This document shows positions 55,863-64,000 of a stretch of DNA of 64,000 nucleotides, piece by piece. A program made the position numbers and the translations under genes. The notes under the pieces were generated by a model. The model saw only the letters and a list, made by a program, of their open reading frames with translations. It ran no database searches and was not told the DNA's origin. Every line of letters begins with the position of its first letter. The stretch's first letter is position 1. This DNA is from Aeromicrobium sp. PE09-221 (GTDB lineage: Bacteria > Actinomycetota > Actinomycetes > Propionibacteriales > Nocardioidaceae), in NCBI RefSeq assembly GCF_002174305.1, contig NZ_MIJB01000028.1:62001-126000 (forward strand), written 5' to 3'.

Positions 55863-56660
55863 TCAGAGCGTGACGCTGTGCTCGGCGAAAGCCGTCATGG
55901 GGTCGATCGGGTCGCCGCCACCGGGACGGACCTCGAGGTGGAGGTGCGGACCGGTCACATTGCCGGTCGATCCGGTGTAGCCGATGACATCGCCGGCGCG
56001 GACGGTCTGACCCGCTTCGACGGTGATCCGGCTCTGGTGGGCGTACCACATTTCGGTCTCGGTGCCGTCGTCGAGCACGATGACGGTCTTGTTGCCGTAG
56101 GCGCCCTCGTAGCCGGCCGACTTCACTGTGCCGCTCGCGGCCGCGATGATGGTGGATCCGGAGGGCCCGGCCAGATCGAGTCCGGTGTGGCTCCCGCTGG
56201 ACCAGAGCCCGCTGGACTGCCCGAACCGGGCCGTCAGGCGGTAGCCCGCCACCGGGACGACCCACTGGTTGGCGATCTGCTCGGAATAGGACTCGACCGT
56301 GCGCTCGACCGCGTCGCGCTGCTCGGCGATGATCGCGAGTTGTGCCTGCTGATCGGAACGCTGCTCCTCATAGCGCTGGCGATCGAAGTTCCGGCTGATG
56401 TCCGTACCGTTCGTGCCGCCGAGATCCGCTCCGCCGATATAGGACTGGCTGATCGACTGATACTGGCTCGCTGAGAGGGCACCCTGATCGGTGAGGCCAC
56501 CTGCGGCCACCGTGCCGACGCCCGCGGATGCCACGGCGACGAGGCCGGCGATGGCGGGGGTCACACGGAGATTCAACGACCGCTTCGACTTCGGGGCGAC
56601 TCGCTTGCCGCCGCGTGGGGTCTGCTGACCCCCTGTGCGGCGAGGCGCTGTCGGCTTCAC
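55863..56660 (-). CDS. M23-family peptidase (peptidoglycan endopeptidase-like)
   Basis: 265 residues. Basic N-terminus, helix VTPAIAGLVAVASAGVGTVAAGG, a coiled-coil (SRNFDRQRYEEQRSDQQAQL region), then the LytM domain: YRLTARFGQSSGLWSSGSHTGLDLAGPSG carries the first zinc ligands (His, Asp) and GPHLHLEVRPGGG the HxH. Rv0950c-like, next to sucCD as in mycobacteria. GTG 56660 has GGAG five bases upstream; ATG at 56693 is in frame but would lie upstream of the predicted transcript start. Confidence 0.85.
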   Translation of the reverse strand: MKPTAPRRTGGQQTPRGGKRVAPKSKRSLNLRVTPAIAGLVAVASAGVGTVAAGGLTDQGALSASQYQSISQSYIGGADLGGTNGTDISRNFDRQRYEEQRSDQQAQLAIIAEQRDAVERTVESYSEQIANQWVVPVAGYRLTARFGQSSGLWSSGSHTGLDLAGPSGSTIIAAASGTVKSAGYEGAYGNKTVIVLDDGTETEMWYAHQSRITVEAGQTVRAGDVIGYTGSTGNVTGPHLHLEVRPGGGDPIDPMTAFAEHSVTL

Positions 56661-56695
56661 ACAATCTCCGTAACGTCGGCGAGCAAACTCCATCG

Positions 56696-56726
56696 AGGTT
56701 AGCGCATAGGTGGTTGCTCCTTTCAA
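56696..56726 (-). promoter_or_regulatory. Promoter of the M23 gene (- strand)
   Basis: Minus strand -35 TTGAAA (56721-56726), 19-base spacer, -10 TAACCT (56696-56701). Upstream, an AT-rich patch and an ACTTC/GAAGT inverted repeat (56728-56743). Confidence 0.45.
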
Positions 56727-56796
56727 CTTCTCAGCTGAAGTGATAAATATTCGTCCGGCTCCAGAGCGGTCGCCCCTGGCATGGCAGGGTGTCGGC

Positions 56797-56956
56797 ATGA
56801 GCGAGCGCAGCGAGCGAACGATGGGGTTCCTCGTGCCGGCATCGTCCTATCGTACTTTTCTTCAGGCGGTGCCGGCATGAGCGAGCGCAGCGAGCGAACG
56901 ATGGGGTTCCTCGTGCCGGCATCGTCCTACCGTGCTCTTCTTCAGGCGGTGCCGGC
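56797..56956 (+). repeat. Two tandem 80-bp MIRU-like coupling repeats
   Basis: Units 56797-56876 and 56877-56956 differ at three positions. Each begins ATGAGCGAGCGCAGCGAGCG and encodes a 27-residue ORF (MSERSERTMGFLVPASSYR then a ten-base-pair-variable end LQAVPA) whose TGA overlaps the next ATG. The chain leads directly into the gene at 56957. Upstream 56780-56796 looks like a truncated end of another unit. Confidence 0.9.
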
Positions 56957-57211
56957 ATGAGCGCGAGACGACTGCTCCTCGGGGCGGTGGGCGACGAGGA
57001 GGCTTCGATCGCGGCCGCCGCGCGCCGATGGCGCGATGCGGGGGCCGAAGTCGTCTACCTCGGTGCAGGCGTGACCGCGGACGTCATGGCGGCGACCGCG
57101 ATCAGCGAGGATGTCGCCGCCGTCGTGGTGGACGCGCAGGGAGCCGAGGCGGTGAGAGCTGCCCTCGCGAGGGCGGGAGCCGATGACATCGAGGTCACGA
57201 TCTCCTCATGA
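56957..57211 (+). CDS. Small B12-binding-fold-like protein, lacking the cobalamin histidine
   Basis: 84 residues. RRLLLGAVGDEEASIAAAARRWRDAG then VVYLGAGVTADVMAATAISEDVAAVVVD aligns by pattern with the B12 domain of MutB ([17 protein letters not shown]..., [25 protein letters not shown]): same strand-helix order, but the D-x-H-x-x-G ligand is missing and the chain stops after the fourth strand (DDIEVTISS, cf. EDIMVVIGG). Its ATG is the ATGA of the last 80-bp repeat. Function unknown; cofactor-free regulatory or partner role is conjecture. Confidence 0.55.
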   Translation: MSARRLLLGAVGDEEASIAAAARRWRDAGAEVVYLGAGVTADVMAATAISEDVAAVVVDAQGAEAVRAALARAGADDIEVTISS

Positions 57212-57241
57212 GGTGCCCCGCAGTTCCGGGCTGAAAGACCG

Positions 57242-57259
57242 CCCCGCCTCAGGGCGGGG
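57242..57259. terminator. GC hairpin upstream of sucC
   Basis: CCCCGCC TCAG GGCGGGG: 7-bp stem, tetraloop, 30 bases after the stop at 57211. Confidence 0.45.
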
Positions 57260-57272
57260 GTGCGTGGCCCGA

Positions 57273-57278
57273 TAAAGT
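57273..57278 (+). promoter_or_regulatory. -10 hexamer TAAAGT of sucCD
   Basis: TAAAGT 73 bases before the sucC GTG; no clear -35. Confidence 0.4.
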
Positions 57279-57350
57279 CGGCACGGCTCGAAGGGCGCCT
57301 GCCAGCTCCGCGTAGTAGCGCCACTGACTCGACGAAGGACGGTTGTCACC

Positions 57351-58514
57351 GTGGATTTGATGGAGTACCAGGCGAAGGAGCTCTTCGCCAAGCACGATGT
57401 ACCGGTCACGCTCGGTGCCGTGGTCACCACCGCGGACGAGGCCGAGAGCGCCGCGCAGGAGATCGGCGGCGCTGTCGTCGTCAAGGCCCAGGTCAAGGCC
57501 GGAGGCCGCGGCAAGGCCGGAGGCGTCAAGCTCGCCAAGACGCCCGCCGAGGCCCGTGAGCACGCCTCGAACATCCTCGGCATGGAGATCAAGGGCCTCA
57601 CGGTCAACCGTGTCCTGATCGTCCCCGCGGCTGAGATCGTCGAGGAGTACTACTTCTCCTTCCTGCTCGACCGCTCCAACCGCAGCTACCTGACGATCGC
57701 CAGCGTCGAGGGAGGCGTGGAGATCGAAGAGGTCGCCAAGACGAACCCCGACGCCGTCCGTCAGATCCCCGTCGACGCCACCACCGGTGTCGACGAGCAG
57801 AAGGCCCGCGAGATCGTCGCGGACGCCCGGTTCCCCATCGAGCTCGTCGACCAGGCGGTCGGCACGATCCTCTCCCTCTGGAAGGTCTTCGTCGAGGAGG
57901 ACGCCACGCTCGTCGAGGTCAACCCCCTTGCTCGGCTCGCCGGTGACAAGCTCGAGGCCCTCGACGGCAAGGTCTCGCTGGACGAGAACGCCGACTTCCG
58001 TCATCCCGACCACGCCGAGTTCGAGGACAAGGCCGCGGCCGATCCGCTCGAGGCGAAGGCCAAGGAGAAAGGCCTCAACTACGTCAAGCTCGACGGCGAG
58101 GTCGGCATCATCGGCAACGGGGCGGGTCTGGTCATGAGCACCCTCGACGTCGTCGCCTACGCCGGCGAGGCGCACGGCAATGTCAAGCCCGCCAACTTCC
58201 TCGACATCGGCGGTGGCGCCTCGGCCGAGGTCATGGCCAACGGTCTGGACGTCATCCTGGGCGATCCGCAGGTTAAGAGCGTGTTCGTCAACGTGTTCGG
58301 CGGCATCACCTCGTGTGATGCGGTGGCCAATGGCATCAAGGGCGCACTGGAGCTGCTCGGCGACAACGCCAGCAAGCCGCTCGTGGTGCGTCTGGACGGC
58401 AACAAGGTCGACGAAGGCCGCGCCATCCTCAACGAACTGAACCACCCGCTGGTGACCCAGGTCGACACCATGGACGGTGCCGCCGACAAGGCCGCCGAGC
58501 TCGCGAACGCGTAA
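57351..58514 (+). CDS. sucC: Succinyl-CoA synthetase beta subunit
   Basis: 387 residues. ATP-grasp fold: [35 protein letters not shown] (nucleotide), [14 protein letters not shown] and [48 protein letters not shown]. With SucD makes ATP/GTP from succinyl-CoA in the TCA cycle and accepts the MutAB product. GTG 57351 gives MDLMEYQ, as in mycobacterial SucC (MDLFEYQ); ATG 57360 is the alternative. Confidence 0.95.
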   Translation: MDLMEYQAKELFAKHDVPVTLGAVVTTADEAESAAQEIGGAVVVKAQVKAGGRGKAGGVKLAKTPAEAREHASNILGMEIKGLTVNRVLIVPAAEIVEEYYFSFLLDRSNRSYLTIASVEGGVEIEEVAKTNPDAVRQIPVDATTGVDEQKAREIVADARFPIELVDQAVGTILSLWKVFVEEDATLVEVNPLARLAGDKLEALDGKVSLDENADFRHPDHAEFEDKAAADPLEAKAKEKGLNYVKLDGEVGIIGNGAGLVMSTLDVVAYAGEAHGNVKPANFLDIGGGASAEVMANGLDVILGDPQVKSVFVNVFGGITSCDAVANGIKGALELLGDNASKPLVVRLDGNKVDEGRAILNELNHPLVTQVDTMDGAADKAAELANA

Positions 58515-58527
58515 GGATCAAGCAGAC

Positions 58528-59424
58528 ATGTCGATCTACCTGAATTCCGACTCCAAGGTCATCGTCCAGGGCATCACCGGTGGTGAGGGCACCAAGCACA
58601 CCGCGCTCATGCTGAAGGCCGGCACGAATATCGTGGGCGGTGTCAACGCCCGCAAGGCCGGCACCACCGTCTCGCACGTGGACGCCGACGGCAAGGACGT
58701 CGAGCTGCCCGTCTTCGGCTCCGTGGCCGAGGCCATGAAGGAGACCGGTGCCGATGTCTCGGTCGTCTTCGTGCCGCCGCCGTTCGCCAAGGACGCCGCC
58801 ATGGAGGCCATCGACGCGGGCATCGGCCTGCTGGTGGTCATCACCGAGGGCATCCCGGTGCAGGACACCGCCGAGTTCTTCGCGCACTCGCAGGGCACCA
58901 AGACTCGCATCATCGGCCCCAACTGCCCCGGCATCATCACTCCGGGCGAGGCCCTCGCGGGCATCACCCCGGCCACGATCGCCGGCAAGGGCCCGATCGG
59001 CCTGGTGTCCAAGTCGGGGACGCTGACCTATCAGATGATGTTCGAGCTGCGCGACTTCGGTTTCACCTCGGCCATCGGCATCGGCGGCGACCCGATCATC
59101 GGCACCACGCACATCGACGCCCTCGAGGCCTTCGAGGCCGACCCCGACACCAAGGCGATCGTCATGATCGGCGAGATCGGCGGCGACGCCGAGGAGCGGG
59201 CGGCCGAGTACATCAAGGCCAATGTCACCAAGCCGGTCGTCGGCTATGTCGCGGGCTTCACCGCACCCGAGGGCAAGACGATGGGCCACGCCGGTGCGAT
59301 CGTGTCCGGCTCGTCCGGCACGGCGGCGGCCAAGAAGGAGGCCCTGGAGGCCGCGGGTGTCAAGGTCGGCAAGACGCCGAGCGAGACGGCCGCGCTCATG
59401 CGGGAGATCCTGCAGAGCCTCTGA
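58528..59424 (+). CDS. sucD: Succinyl-CoA synthetase alpha subunit
   Basis: 298 residues. CoA-binding domain [17 protein letters not shown] and [30 protein letters not shown]; the phosphorylated histidine in [16 protein letters not shown]. 13 bases after sucC with AAGGA upstream. Followed by a strong terminator. Confidence 0.95.
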   Translation: MSIYLNSDSKVIVQGITGGEGTKHTALMLKAGTNIVGGVNARKAGTTVSHVDADGKDVELPVFGSVAEAMKETGADVSVVFVPPPFAKDAAMEAIDAGIGLLVVITEGIPVQDTAEFFAHSQGTKTRIIGPNCPGIITPGEALAGITPATIAGKGPIGLVSKSGTLTYQMMFELRDFGFTSAIGIGGDPIIGTTHIDALEAFEADPDTKAIVMIGEIGGDAEERAAEYIKANVTKPVVGYVAGFTAPEGKTMGHAGAIVSGSSGTAAAKKEALEAAGVKVGKTPSETAALMREILQSL

Positions 59425-59434
59425 GCCTTTTCTC

Positions 59435-59471
59435 ACGACGAAGCCCCCGGGACTCCCGGGGGCTTCGTCGT
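59435..59471. terminator. Strong terminator between sucD and convergent DUF1801 gene
   Basis: 17-bp perfect stem (59435-59451 with 59455-59471) and a 3-base loop ACT; core AAGCCCCCGGG/CCCGGGGGCTT. Serves both convergent genes. CCTTTTCTC precedes it. Confidence 0.85.
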
Positions 59472-59485
59472 CCTGCGAGCGCTGG

Positions 59486-59914
59486 TCAGGCGGCTTTGCG
59501 GACCAGCTCGCGCAGTGTTTGTTCGACCTCGTCGTTCCAGTCCACGACAGCGAAGGAGGTCGCCCACATCGCCCCGTCGTCCAGGTGCGCGTCCTCATTG
59601 AAGCCGATCGACGTGTAACGGGTGTCGAACTTCGAGGCCGGCTGCACGAAGGTCACCACCTTGCCCTCGCGGGCATAGGACGGGAACCCGTACCAGGTCT
59701 TGGGATCGAGGTTCGGCGCCTCCTCGGTCACCACCACGTGGAAGCGCTCGGCGATGAGCCGGTCGAGCCCCTCCAGCCCTGAGATCGCTTCCAGACAGGC
59801 GTCGAACTCCTTCGCCTTCTTCGCCGCCCCCTTCACGCCCTTGGCGGCGCGCAGTTCCTCGGCGCGTTGCTTCATGGCCGCGCGCTCGGAGGCGCTGAAA
59901 CTGTCCTCGGACAT
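59486..59914 (-). CDS. DUF1801/YdhG-like protein
   Basis: 142 residues. Helical first part (SERAAMKQRAEELRAAKG), then the alpha-beta DUF1801 core with KTWYGFPSYAREGKVVTFVQPASKF and DDGAMWATSFAVVDW. Family members such as FrdA/YdhG were suggested to bind iron; the role is unclear. GAGGAG nine bases before the ATG at 59914. Confidence 0.75.
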   Translation of the reverse strand: MSEDSFSASERAAMKQRAEELRAAKGVKGAAKKAKEFDACLEAISGLEGLDRLIAERFHVVVTEEAPNLDPKTWYGFPSYAREGKVVTFVQPASKFDTRYTSIGFNEDAHLDDGAMWATSFAVVDWNDEVEQTLRELVRKAA

Positions 59915-60002
59915 GGGATCTCCTCGTGATGATCGAGCGAACCGTGGTGTTCGCTGACTCACCCTAGGGTGGCGAGGAGGTGCGGCGCTTCTCGATTCGT
60001 GA

Positions 60003-61823
60003 TCACTCGTCGGCGTAGGCGAGGCGCTGGCCGGCCCGTTCCATGAGCGCGCCGAAGTCCTCCGCGGTGAAGGTATTGTCTCCTGACGGCGGAGCGAGCA
60101 CCTGCGTGATCTCCGAACCGCGTCGTACGACCCCCATGCGGTAGTAGACCCGCTCATCCTCACCGGTCTCGAAGCTCAGCCGCCAGCTGACCCCGGCGAA
60201 GCCGTCGCTCGCGATGTCCTCGCGCTCGTCGATCTGCGCCGACAGCTCGCTCTCCCCGCATCCGTCCACGGCCCCGGCGATACCCTCCAGCACCTGCTGT
60301 GCGGCCTCATCGGACTCCAGCCGCGCGTTGGTCTGGGCGACGGCGAACTCCGGAGGGAGATCATCGGCATCGGGGATCGCGATCAACCGGGTCGCGACAT
60401 CGGAGAACTGCTCGCCGCTGAAGTCGGTCTTGTCGCACAGCGATGCCGCGGGATTGAAGCCTTCCGGCTGCTGGGCAGGGCCCGCTGCCCATACTCGGTC
60501 GATCGTCCCGAGCGGAGGCATGTCCACGACGCTGAGGAAGGACGGGTACTGTTCGGTGGCCGGCGGCAGCGCCGGCTCGACGGTGATCTCATTGGTGCAC
60601 TCGCCACCGGAGTCGGCGCACACCTTGGCGATGGAGTCGTTCAGCGTGCGGGCGAACTCGTCGACATCGGTCGGCTCGGTGCCGTTGACCTCGTGGATGA
60701 GCGTGCTGGTGACGGTGCCCGACTGCGCGAGGCCTACGCTGATGAACCGGGCGGGGTCGCGATAGGACTGCAGGCGCAGGATCTTGAAGTCGCCGAAGGG
60801 CCTCTTGACGGTGTACGCGTCGATGAGCCTGGTGCGCGGATGCGCGCAGTTCGCATACCAGCCGCGCAACGTGGCATAAGCCTCCTGCGAGGCCTCCTGG
60901 CTCCGGGAGACCTCGATCGACTGCGCGACGCGTTCGCCAGCGGGATTCGTGCTGTACGCCCGGACGAACACCTTGAGTGGATCACCGTCGGCGAAGCGGG
61001 TCGGGGGACAGGTCGAGTACGGGGTCTCGTTCTCCGTGTCGGTCTCGGTCGCGTCGACCTTCCACTCCTGCTCGGAGTTGAGACGCTCGACCTGATCGAG
61101 GGAGAGGAGATCGTCGGTGTCGATATTGTGCGCGTCGAGGATGACATCGGGACGCTCGGCGCCCATCTTCTCCCGGTAGGGCAGGCCTTCGACCGTGGCG
61201 AGGGCGTCGCCATTGGTGGCGACGAAACCACCGGCGAGCACCGCCAGCACCGAGGCCGCGACCAGGATCGCGGCACCGCGGCGTCCCCCCTGTCGGGCCG
61301 CCCGGCGCAACGCGGCCGGCTCGGGGAGCTCGAGCGCGTCGACGCTCTCGCGGAGCGCCATGAGACGGGACTCGAGCTCTTCGAGAGGCTGGGAGAGGGA
61401 TGCCTCAAGCCGGGTCAGCGCATTGCTCGCCAGCTCCATGCCTATGGCATCGTCCACCTCCATCTCGCGCGTGGCGTCGTCGAGGTCGATGCCGGCCACG
61501 GTGAGCAGTGTCACGATGCGGCGTTCGTCGTAGTCCAGGTCGTGCAGCGCGCCGAACAGCGCGGTATCGCCGCTGTCCTCGTGACGCCTGCGCAGGGGAT
61601 GGACACTCCGGGAGAAGGATGCCAGTTTGGCGGCCTGGTCGCGGACATAGGCGACCGGGTCGCTGCTGTCCCGCAGCCGACCCCACGCGCGCCAGGCTCG
61701 CTGGTAGGCGTCGACGCTCGCATCCCGTGCCACCTGCCGGTCCCCGCACAGCGCGTAGGTGGTCGCGACGACCCGTCGCCGGGTGGCGCGATAGAAGTTG
61801 TCGAACTCGTCGACACGCGTCAT
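60003..61823 (-). CDS. Sigma-factor-like domain fused to a membrane helix and extracytoplasmic region
   Basis: 606 residues. Residues about 5-70 (FDNFYRATRRRVVATTYALCGDRQVARDASVDAYQ onward) match sigma-70 region 2 of ECF-type factors; 93-142 (LHDLDYDERRIVTLLTVAGIDLDDATREME) match region 4 in a weakened form; 183-203 is a single membrane helix; the remaining 400 residues are outside, acidic, with several cysteines. A cytoplasmic sigma-like head tethered to a sensor-like domain. Region 4's helix-turn-helix is poor, so DNA binding is uncertain. ATG 61823 has AGGAGG ten bases upstream; ATG 61847 is also in frame. Confidence 0.6.
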   Translation of the reverse strand: MTRVDEFDNFYRATRRRVVATTYALCGDRQVARDASVDAYQRAWRAWGRLRDSSDPVAYVRDQAAKLASFSRSVHPLRRRHEDSGDTALFGALHDLDYDERRIVTLLTVAGIDLDDATREMEVDDAIGMELASNALTRLEASLSQPLEELESRLMALRESVDALELPEPAALRRAARQGGRRGAAILVAASVLAVLAGGFVATNGDALATVEGLPYREKMGAERPDVILDAHNIDTDDLLSLDQVERLNSEQEWKVDATETDTENETPYSTCPPTRFADGDPLKVFVRAYSTNPAGERVAQSIEVSRSQEASQEAYATLRGWYANCAHPRTRLIDAYTVKRPFGDFKILRLQSYRDPARFISVGLAQSGTVTSTLIHEVNGTEPTDVDEFARTLNDSIAKVCADSGGECTNEITVEPALPPATEQYPSFLSVVDMPPLGTIDRVWAAGPAQQPEGFNPAASLCDKTDFSGEQFSDVATRLIAIPDADDLPPEFAVAQTNARLESDEAAQQVLEGIAGAVDGCGESELSAQIDEREDIASDGFAGVSWRLSFETGEDERVYYRMGVVRRGSEITQVLAPPSGDNTFTAEDFGALMERAGQRLAYADE

Positions 61824-61992
61824 CGGCTCTCGACCTCCTGGGAGCATCCGTGACGGGTGCGTGCTCGGGGTGGCTCCGTTCTCCGGCGACGCGCCGGACG
61901 GCGCGCCGTGTGCGGCCGACCGTTCTCGAACCGCGGGGAGCGGCTCGGCGTGGCAGGCTGCGACATCGCAACTTTACAGGTTGGATGGGCGG

Positions 61993-63120
61993 GTGCCTGA
62001 CCGGATGCGTGCTGCCGACTCCTGGCGCCCCGCCCTCCTGACAGCGGCCGCCGCCGTCGCGATACCGGTGATCGCGGCGATCCTCGTGGTGGCGGCGGTG
62101 ACCCAGGACGCGAGCTGGGGCACCCTCCGGGCGGGGGTGCGGGCCTGGCTCGTCGCCGTCGGCGCCGGTCTGCATATCGGTGAGACGTCGATCAGCCTCG
62201 TGCCCCTCGGAGGAGTGCTGGTCGCCGGGGCGATCGCGGCCCTGGTGGCGGCACGGCTGGCGCATCGAGACACTCCCGATGCCGTGGTCTTCGGCGCGCT
62301 GGCCGGAGCGGGCGCCGGAGCCCTCGCCGCGACACTGTCCGCCGCGACCTCTGTCGGATCGGTGGGCACGTCCTTCGTGCGGGCGGCGTTCGGTGCCTTC
62401 GTGGTGGTCGGAGTGGCGGCCGCTATCGCCGTGGCGATCCGGGTGCCGGGGTCATTCCGCGTCCCCGCCTGGGCGGCACCGATGCTCCCGTCGGTCCGCG
62501 CCGGGGTCCGCGCCGGCGCCCTGATCCTCGGCTACGCGGCCACGCTCGTCGCCGTGCTCGCCGCCTTCCATGTCCGCCGCGCGGGGGACCTGTGGGCGGC
62601 GCTGGACCCCGGCATCGGAGGCGGACTGGTCCTGGCGCTGGTGTCGTTGCTGTCACTGCCCACGATCATCGCCTGGGCCTCCGCCGCTCTCATCGGACCG
62701 GGGTTCGCCCTCGGCACCGACACGAGCGTCTCGATGACCGGTGTGGATGTCGCCGCCCTGCCGGCCTTCCCTCCGCTCGCGGTGATCCCCTCGCCCGGAC
62801 CCTTCCCCGATCTCGTCGTCGCGCTCATGATCGTCCCCGTGCTGATCGCCGGGTACGCAGGATGGCGATGGGCGGCGGCCCCCGGGGACACCACGCTGTG
62901 GAATCGAGTGGCACTCGGAGCGGGTGCCGGTGCCGTGGCCGGGGTGATCGTCGGCCTGGTGGCCGCGACCGGCCGTGGGGCGGTCGGACCGGGCCTTCTC
63001 GCCGATGTGGGCCCGCCGATTCTCAGCACCGTGGGCATCGCCATCGTCTCGTGGGCGCTGGCCGGGGCAGTCGGTGGAGCGCTGGGCCACTATCGTGGTC
63101 TTCGTGCCGATCAGGAGTGA
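61993..63120 (+). CDS. DUF6350 polytopic membrane protein (Rv0955-like)
   Basis: 375 residues, about nine hydrophobic helices, rich in Ala, Gly and Val; no enzymatic motif. Actinobacterial DUF6350 proteins precede purN as here. GTG 61993 is chosen because the upstream in-frame part is not membrane-like; ATG 62005 is possible. Overlaps the purN start by 17 bases. Confidence 0.7.
   Translation: MPDRMRAADSWRPALLTAAAAVAIPVIAAILVVAAVTQDASWGTLRAGVRAWLVAVGAGLHIGETSISLVPLGGVLVAGAIAALVAARLAHRDTPDAVVFGALAGAGAGALAATLSAATSVGSVGTSFVRAAFGAFVVVGVAAAIAVAIRVPGSFRVPAWAAPMLPSVRAGVRAGALILGYAATLVAVLAAFHVRRAGDLWAALDPGIGGGLVLALVSLLSLPTIIAWASAALIGPGFALGTDTSVSMTGVDVAALPAFPPLAVIPSPGPFPDLVVALMIVPVLIAGYAGWRWAAAPGDTTLWNRVALGAGAGAVAGVIVGLVAATGRGAVGPGLLADVGPPILSTVGIAIVSWALAGAVGGALGHYRGLRADQE
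63091..63096 (+). promoter_or_regulatory. -10 hexamer TATCGT, leaderless type, inside DUF6350 end
   Basis: TATCGT, seven bases, GTG of purN at 63104. Confidence 0.5.
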
Positions 63121-63754
63121 CCGTCCCGCGCGCATCGTCGTGCTCGTCTCAGGTAGCGGCACCAATCTACAAGCGTTGCTCGACGCCGCCGCGGATCCGT
63201 CCTTCGGGGCCGAGATCGTCGCGGTGGGCGCCGACCGTGACGGCATCGAGGGCTTGCGTCGGGCGGAGCGGTCCGGAGTACCCACCTTCGTCGTGCGGCT
63301 CGCCGATCATCCGGACCGCCCGGCCTGGGATATCGCGCTCGCCGACGCCGTCGCTCAGCACGATCCCGACCTGGTCGTACTGGCCGGTTTCATGAAGCTC
63401 ACCGGGCCCGCCTTCCTCGGCCTCTACGGCGGCCGCACGCTGAACACCCATCCGGCGCTCTCGCCGGCCTTCCCCGGCATGCACGGCCCGCGCGACGCAC
63501 TCGCGTACGGCGTCAAGGTCACTGGTGCGACGCTCTTCGTGGTCGACGAAGGCGTCGACACGGGTCCGATCGTCGCGCAGGTCGCTGTACCCGTCCTCGA
63601 CGAGGACGACGAGGACACACTGCACGAGCGCATCAAGACCAGCGAACGGCGCATGCTCGTCGAGTGGGTGGGACGTCTCGCGCGTGACGGCTATATCGTC
63701 GACGGACGCCGGATCGTCTCACCTCCACCACCGTCAGTCCAGAACCAGGAGTAA
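63104..63754 (+). CDS. purN: Phosphoribosylglycinamide formyltransferase
   Basis: 216 residues. [16 protein letters not shown] binds the phosphate; catalytic Asn and His are in [13 protein letters not shown], the Asp in [12 protein letters not shown]. Third step of purine synthesis, using 10-formyl-THF. Start 63104 is fixed by the promoter hexamer and by [10 protein letters not shown] beginning the fold. Confidence 0.93.
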   Translation: MPIRSDRPARIVVLVSGSGTNLQALLDAAADPSFGAEIVAVGADRDGIEGLRRAERSGVPTFVVRLADHPDRPAWDIALADAVAQHDPDLVVLAGFMKLTGPAFLGLYGGRTLNTHPALSPAFPGMHGPRDALAYGVKVTGATLFVVDEGVDTGPIVAQVAVPVLDEDDEDTLHERIKTSERRMLVEWVGRLARDGYIVDGRRIVSPPPPSVQNQE

Positions 63755-63761
63755 GGCCCTC

Positions 63762-64000
63762 ATGACCGACTCGCCCCGTTCCCCCCTCCGCCGGGCCCTC
63801 GTCTCGGTGTACGACAAGACCGGTCTGACCGATCTCGCGCGCGACCTCGCCGCCGCCGGCGTGCAGATCGTCTCGACCGGATCGACCGCGAAGACGATCG
63901 AGGCCGCGGGCGTGGAGGTGACCCCGGTGGAGGAGCTGACCGGCTTCCCCGAGTGCCTCGACGGTCGCGTCAAGACGCTGCATCCCCGGGTGCACGCGGG
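63762..64000 (+). CDS. purH: Bifunctional AICAR formyltransferase / IMP cyclohydrolase, N-terminal part
   Basis: First 79 residues; the gene runs off the window end. [19 protein letters not shown] and [27 protein letters not shown] are the MGS-like IMP cyclohydrolase domain, and [14 protein letters not shown] its active-site loop. Eight bases after purN. Confidence 0.93.
   Translation, partial: MTDSPRSPLRRALVSVYDKTGLTDLARDLAAAGVQIVSTGSTAKTIEAAGVEVTPVEELTGFPECLDGRVKTLHPRVHA

Noticed and set aside
56694-56796. c-di-AMP (ydaO) riboswitch upstream of the M23 peptidase
   Set aside because: The available leader is too short and no ydaO core was recognised; promoter elements explain the region better.
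59929-59942. GATCGAGCGAACC upstream of the DUF1801 gene, like the 26-bp coupling unit
   Set aside because: No ATGA overlap with a gene end on either side; too short to call.

Overview
High-GC actinobacterial chromosome, most likely a non-Mycobacterium member of the order Mycobacteriales (a Dietzia-, Gordonia- or Corynebacterium-like lineage; genus not resolvable from the window). Support from gene order, compared with Mycobacterium from memory: rex-hemA-hemC-hemD(fused SUMT/uroporphyrinogen synthase)-hemB followed by hemL, phosphoglycerate-mutase-like gene, resA, ccdA, resB, ccsA, a DUF4229 gene, then menA, menE, menC, menD; cold-shock gene, DUF3027, DUF2530, serC, citA; and M23 peptidase, sucCD, DUF6350, purN, purH. 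No rRNA, tRNA, CRISPR array, prophage or insertion sequence was recognised.

Layout. 1-9.7 kb: end of glpD, a hexapeptide acyltransferase, metQNI methionine importer, an acyl-CoA synthetase, a PemK-like protein, YihY, cold-shock and DUF3027 genes. 9.7-16 kb: small membrane proteins, DMT, purine (NCS2) and APC permeases, gamma-carbonic anhydrase, serC. 16-22 kb: methylmalonyl-CoA mutase mutA/mutB and its chaperone meaB, split by a sugar-O-methyltransferase-like gene and a small membrane-protein gene. 22-28 kb: two lipoproteins (M28 peptidase, CapA-like), citA, pdxH, an MFS exporter. 28-36.5 kb: redox sensor rex and the haem operon, a lytic transglycosylase, hemL. 36.5-41 kb: System II cytochrome c maturation. 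41-50 kb: cds1 and the menaquinone genes menA, menE, menC, menD with an exporter and an SDR. 50-57 kb: FAD oxidase, GMC alcohol/choline-type dehydrogenase plus aldehyde dehydrogenase, Uma2, SGNH hydrolase, M23 peptidase, a tiny B12-fold protein. 57-64 kb: sucCD, a sigma-like domain fused to a membrane anchor and sensor region, DUF6350, purN, start of purH.

How they fit together: haem, cytochrome c, menaquinone and TCA (citA, sucCD) genes form a respiratory block, with the NADH/NAD+ sensor Rex at its head; a near-consensus Rex operator overlaps the -35 of its own operon, and a second Rex-like palindrome lies at hemL. MutAB-MeaB links propionyl-CoA to succinyl-CoA, next to sucCD in metabolism.

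Most unusual signals: (1) a family of 80-bp repeats and shorter derivatives (6757, 38517, 52822, 56797) inserted exactly between consecutive genes, each encoding a tiny ORF that starts at the stop of the upstream gene and ends at the start of the next one (ATGA overlaps), all with length 2 modulo 3: a MIRU-like translational-coupling element; (2) a membrane-tethered sigma-like protein; (3) a degenerate B12-binding-fold protein directly behind the repeats; (4) about 17 genes with a TANNNT hexamer 6-8 bases before the start codon, i.e. probable leaderless mRNAs, which fixes many starts; (5) several large hairpins and dyads.
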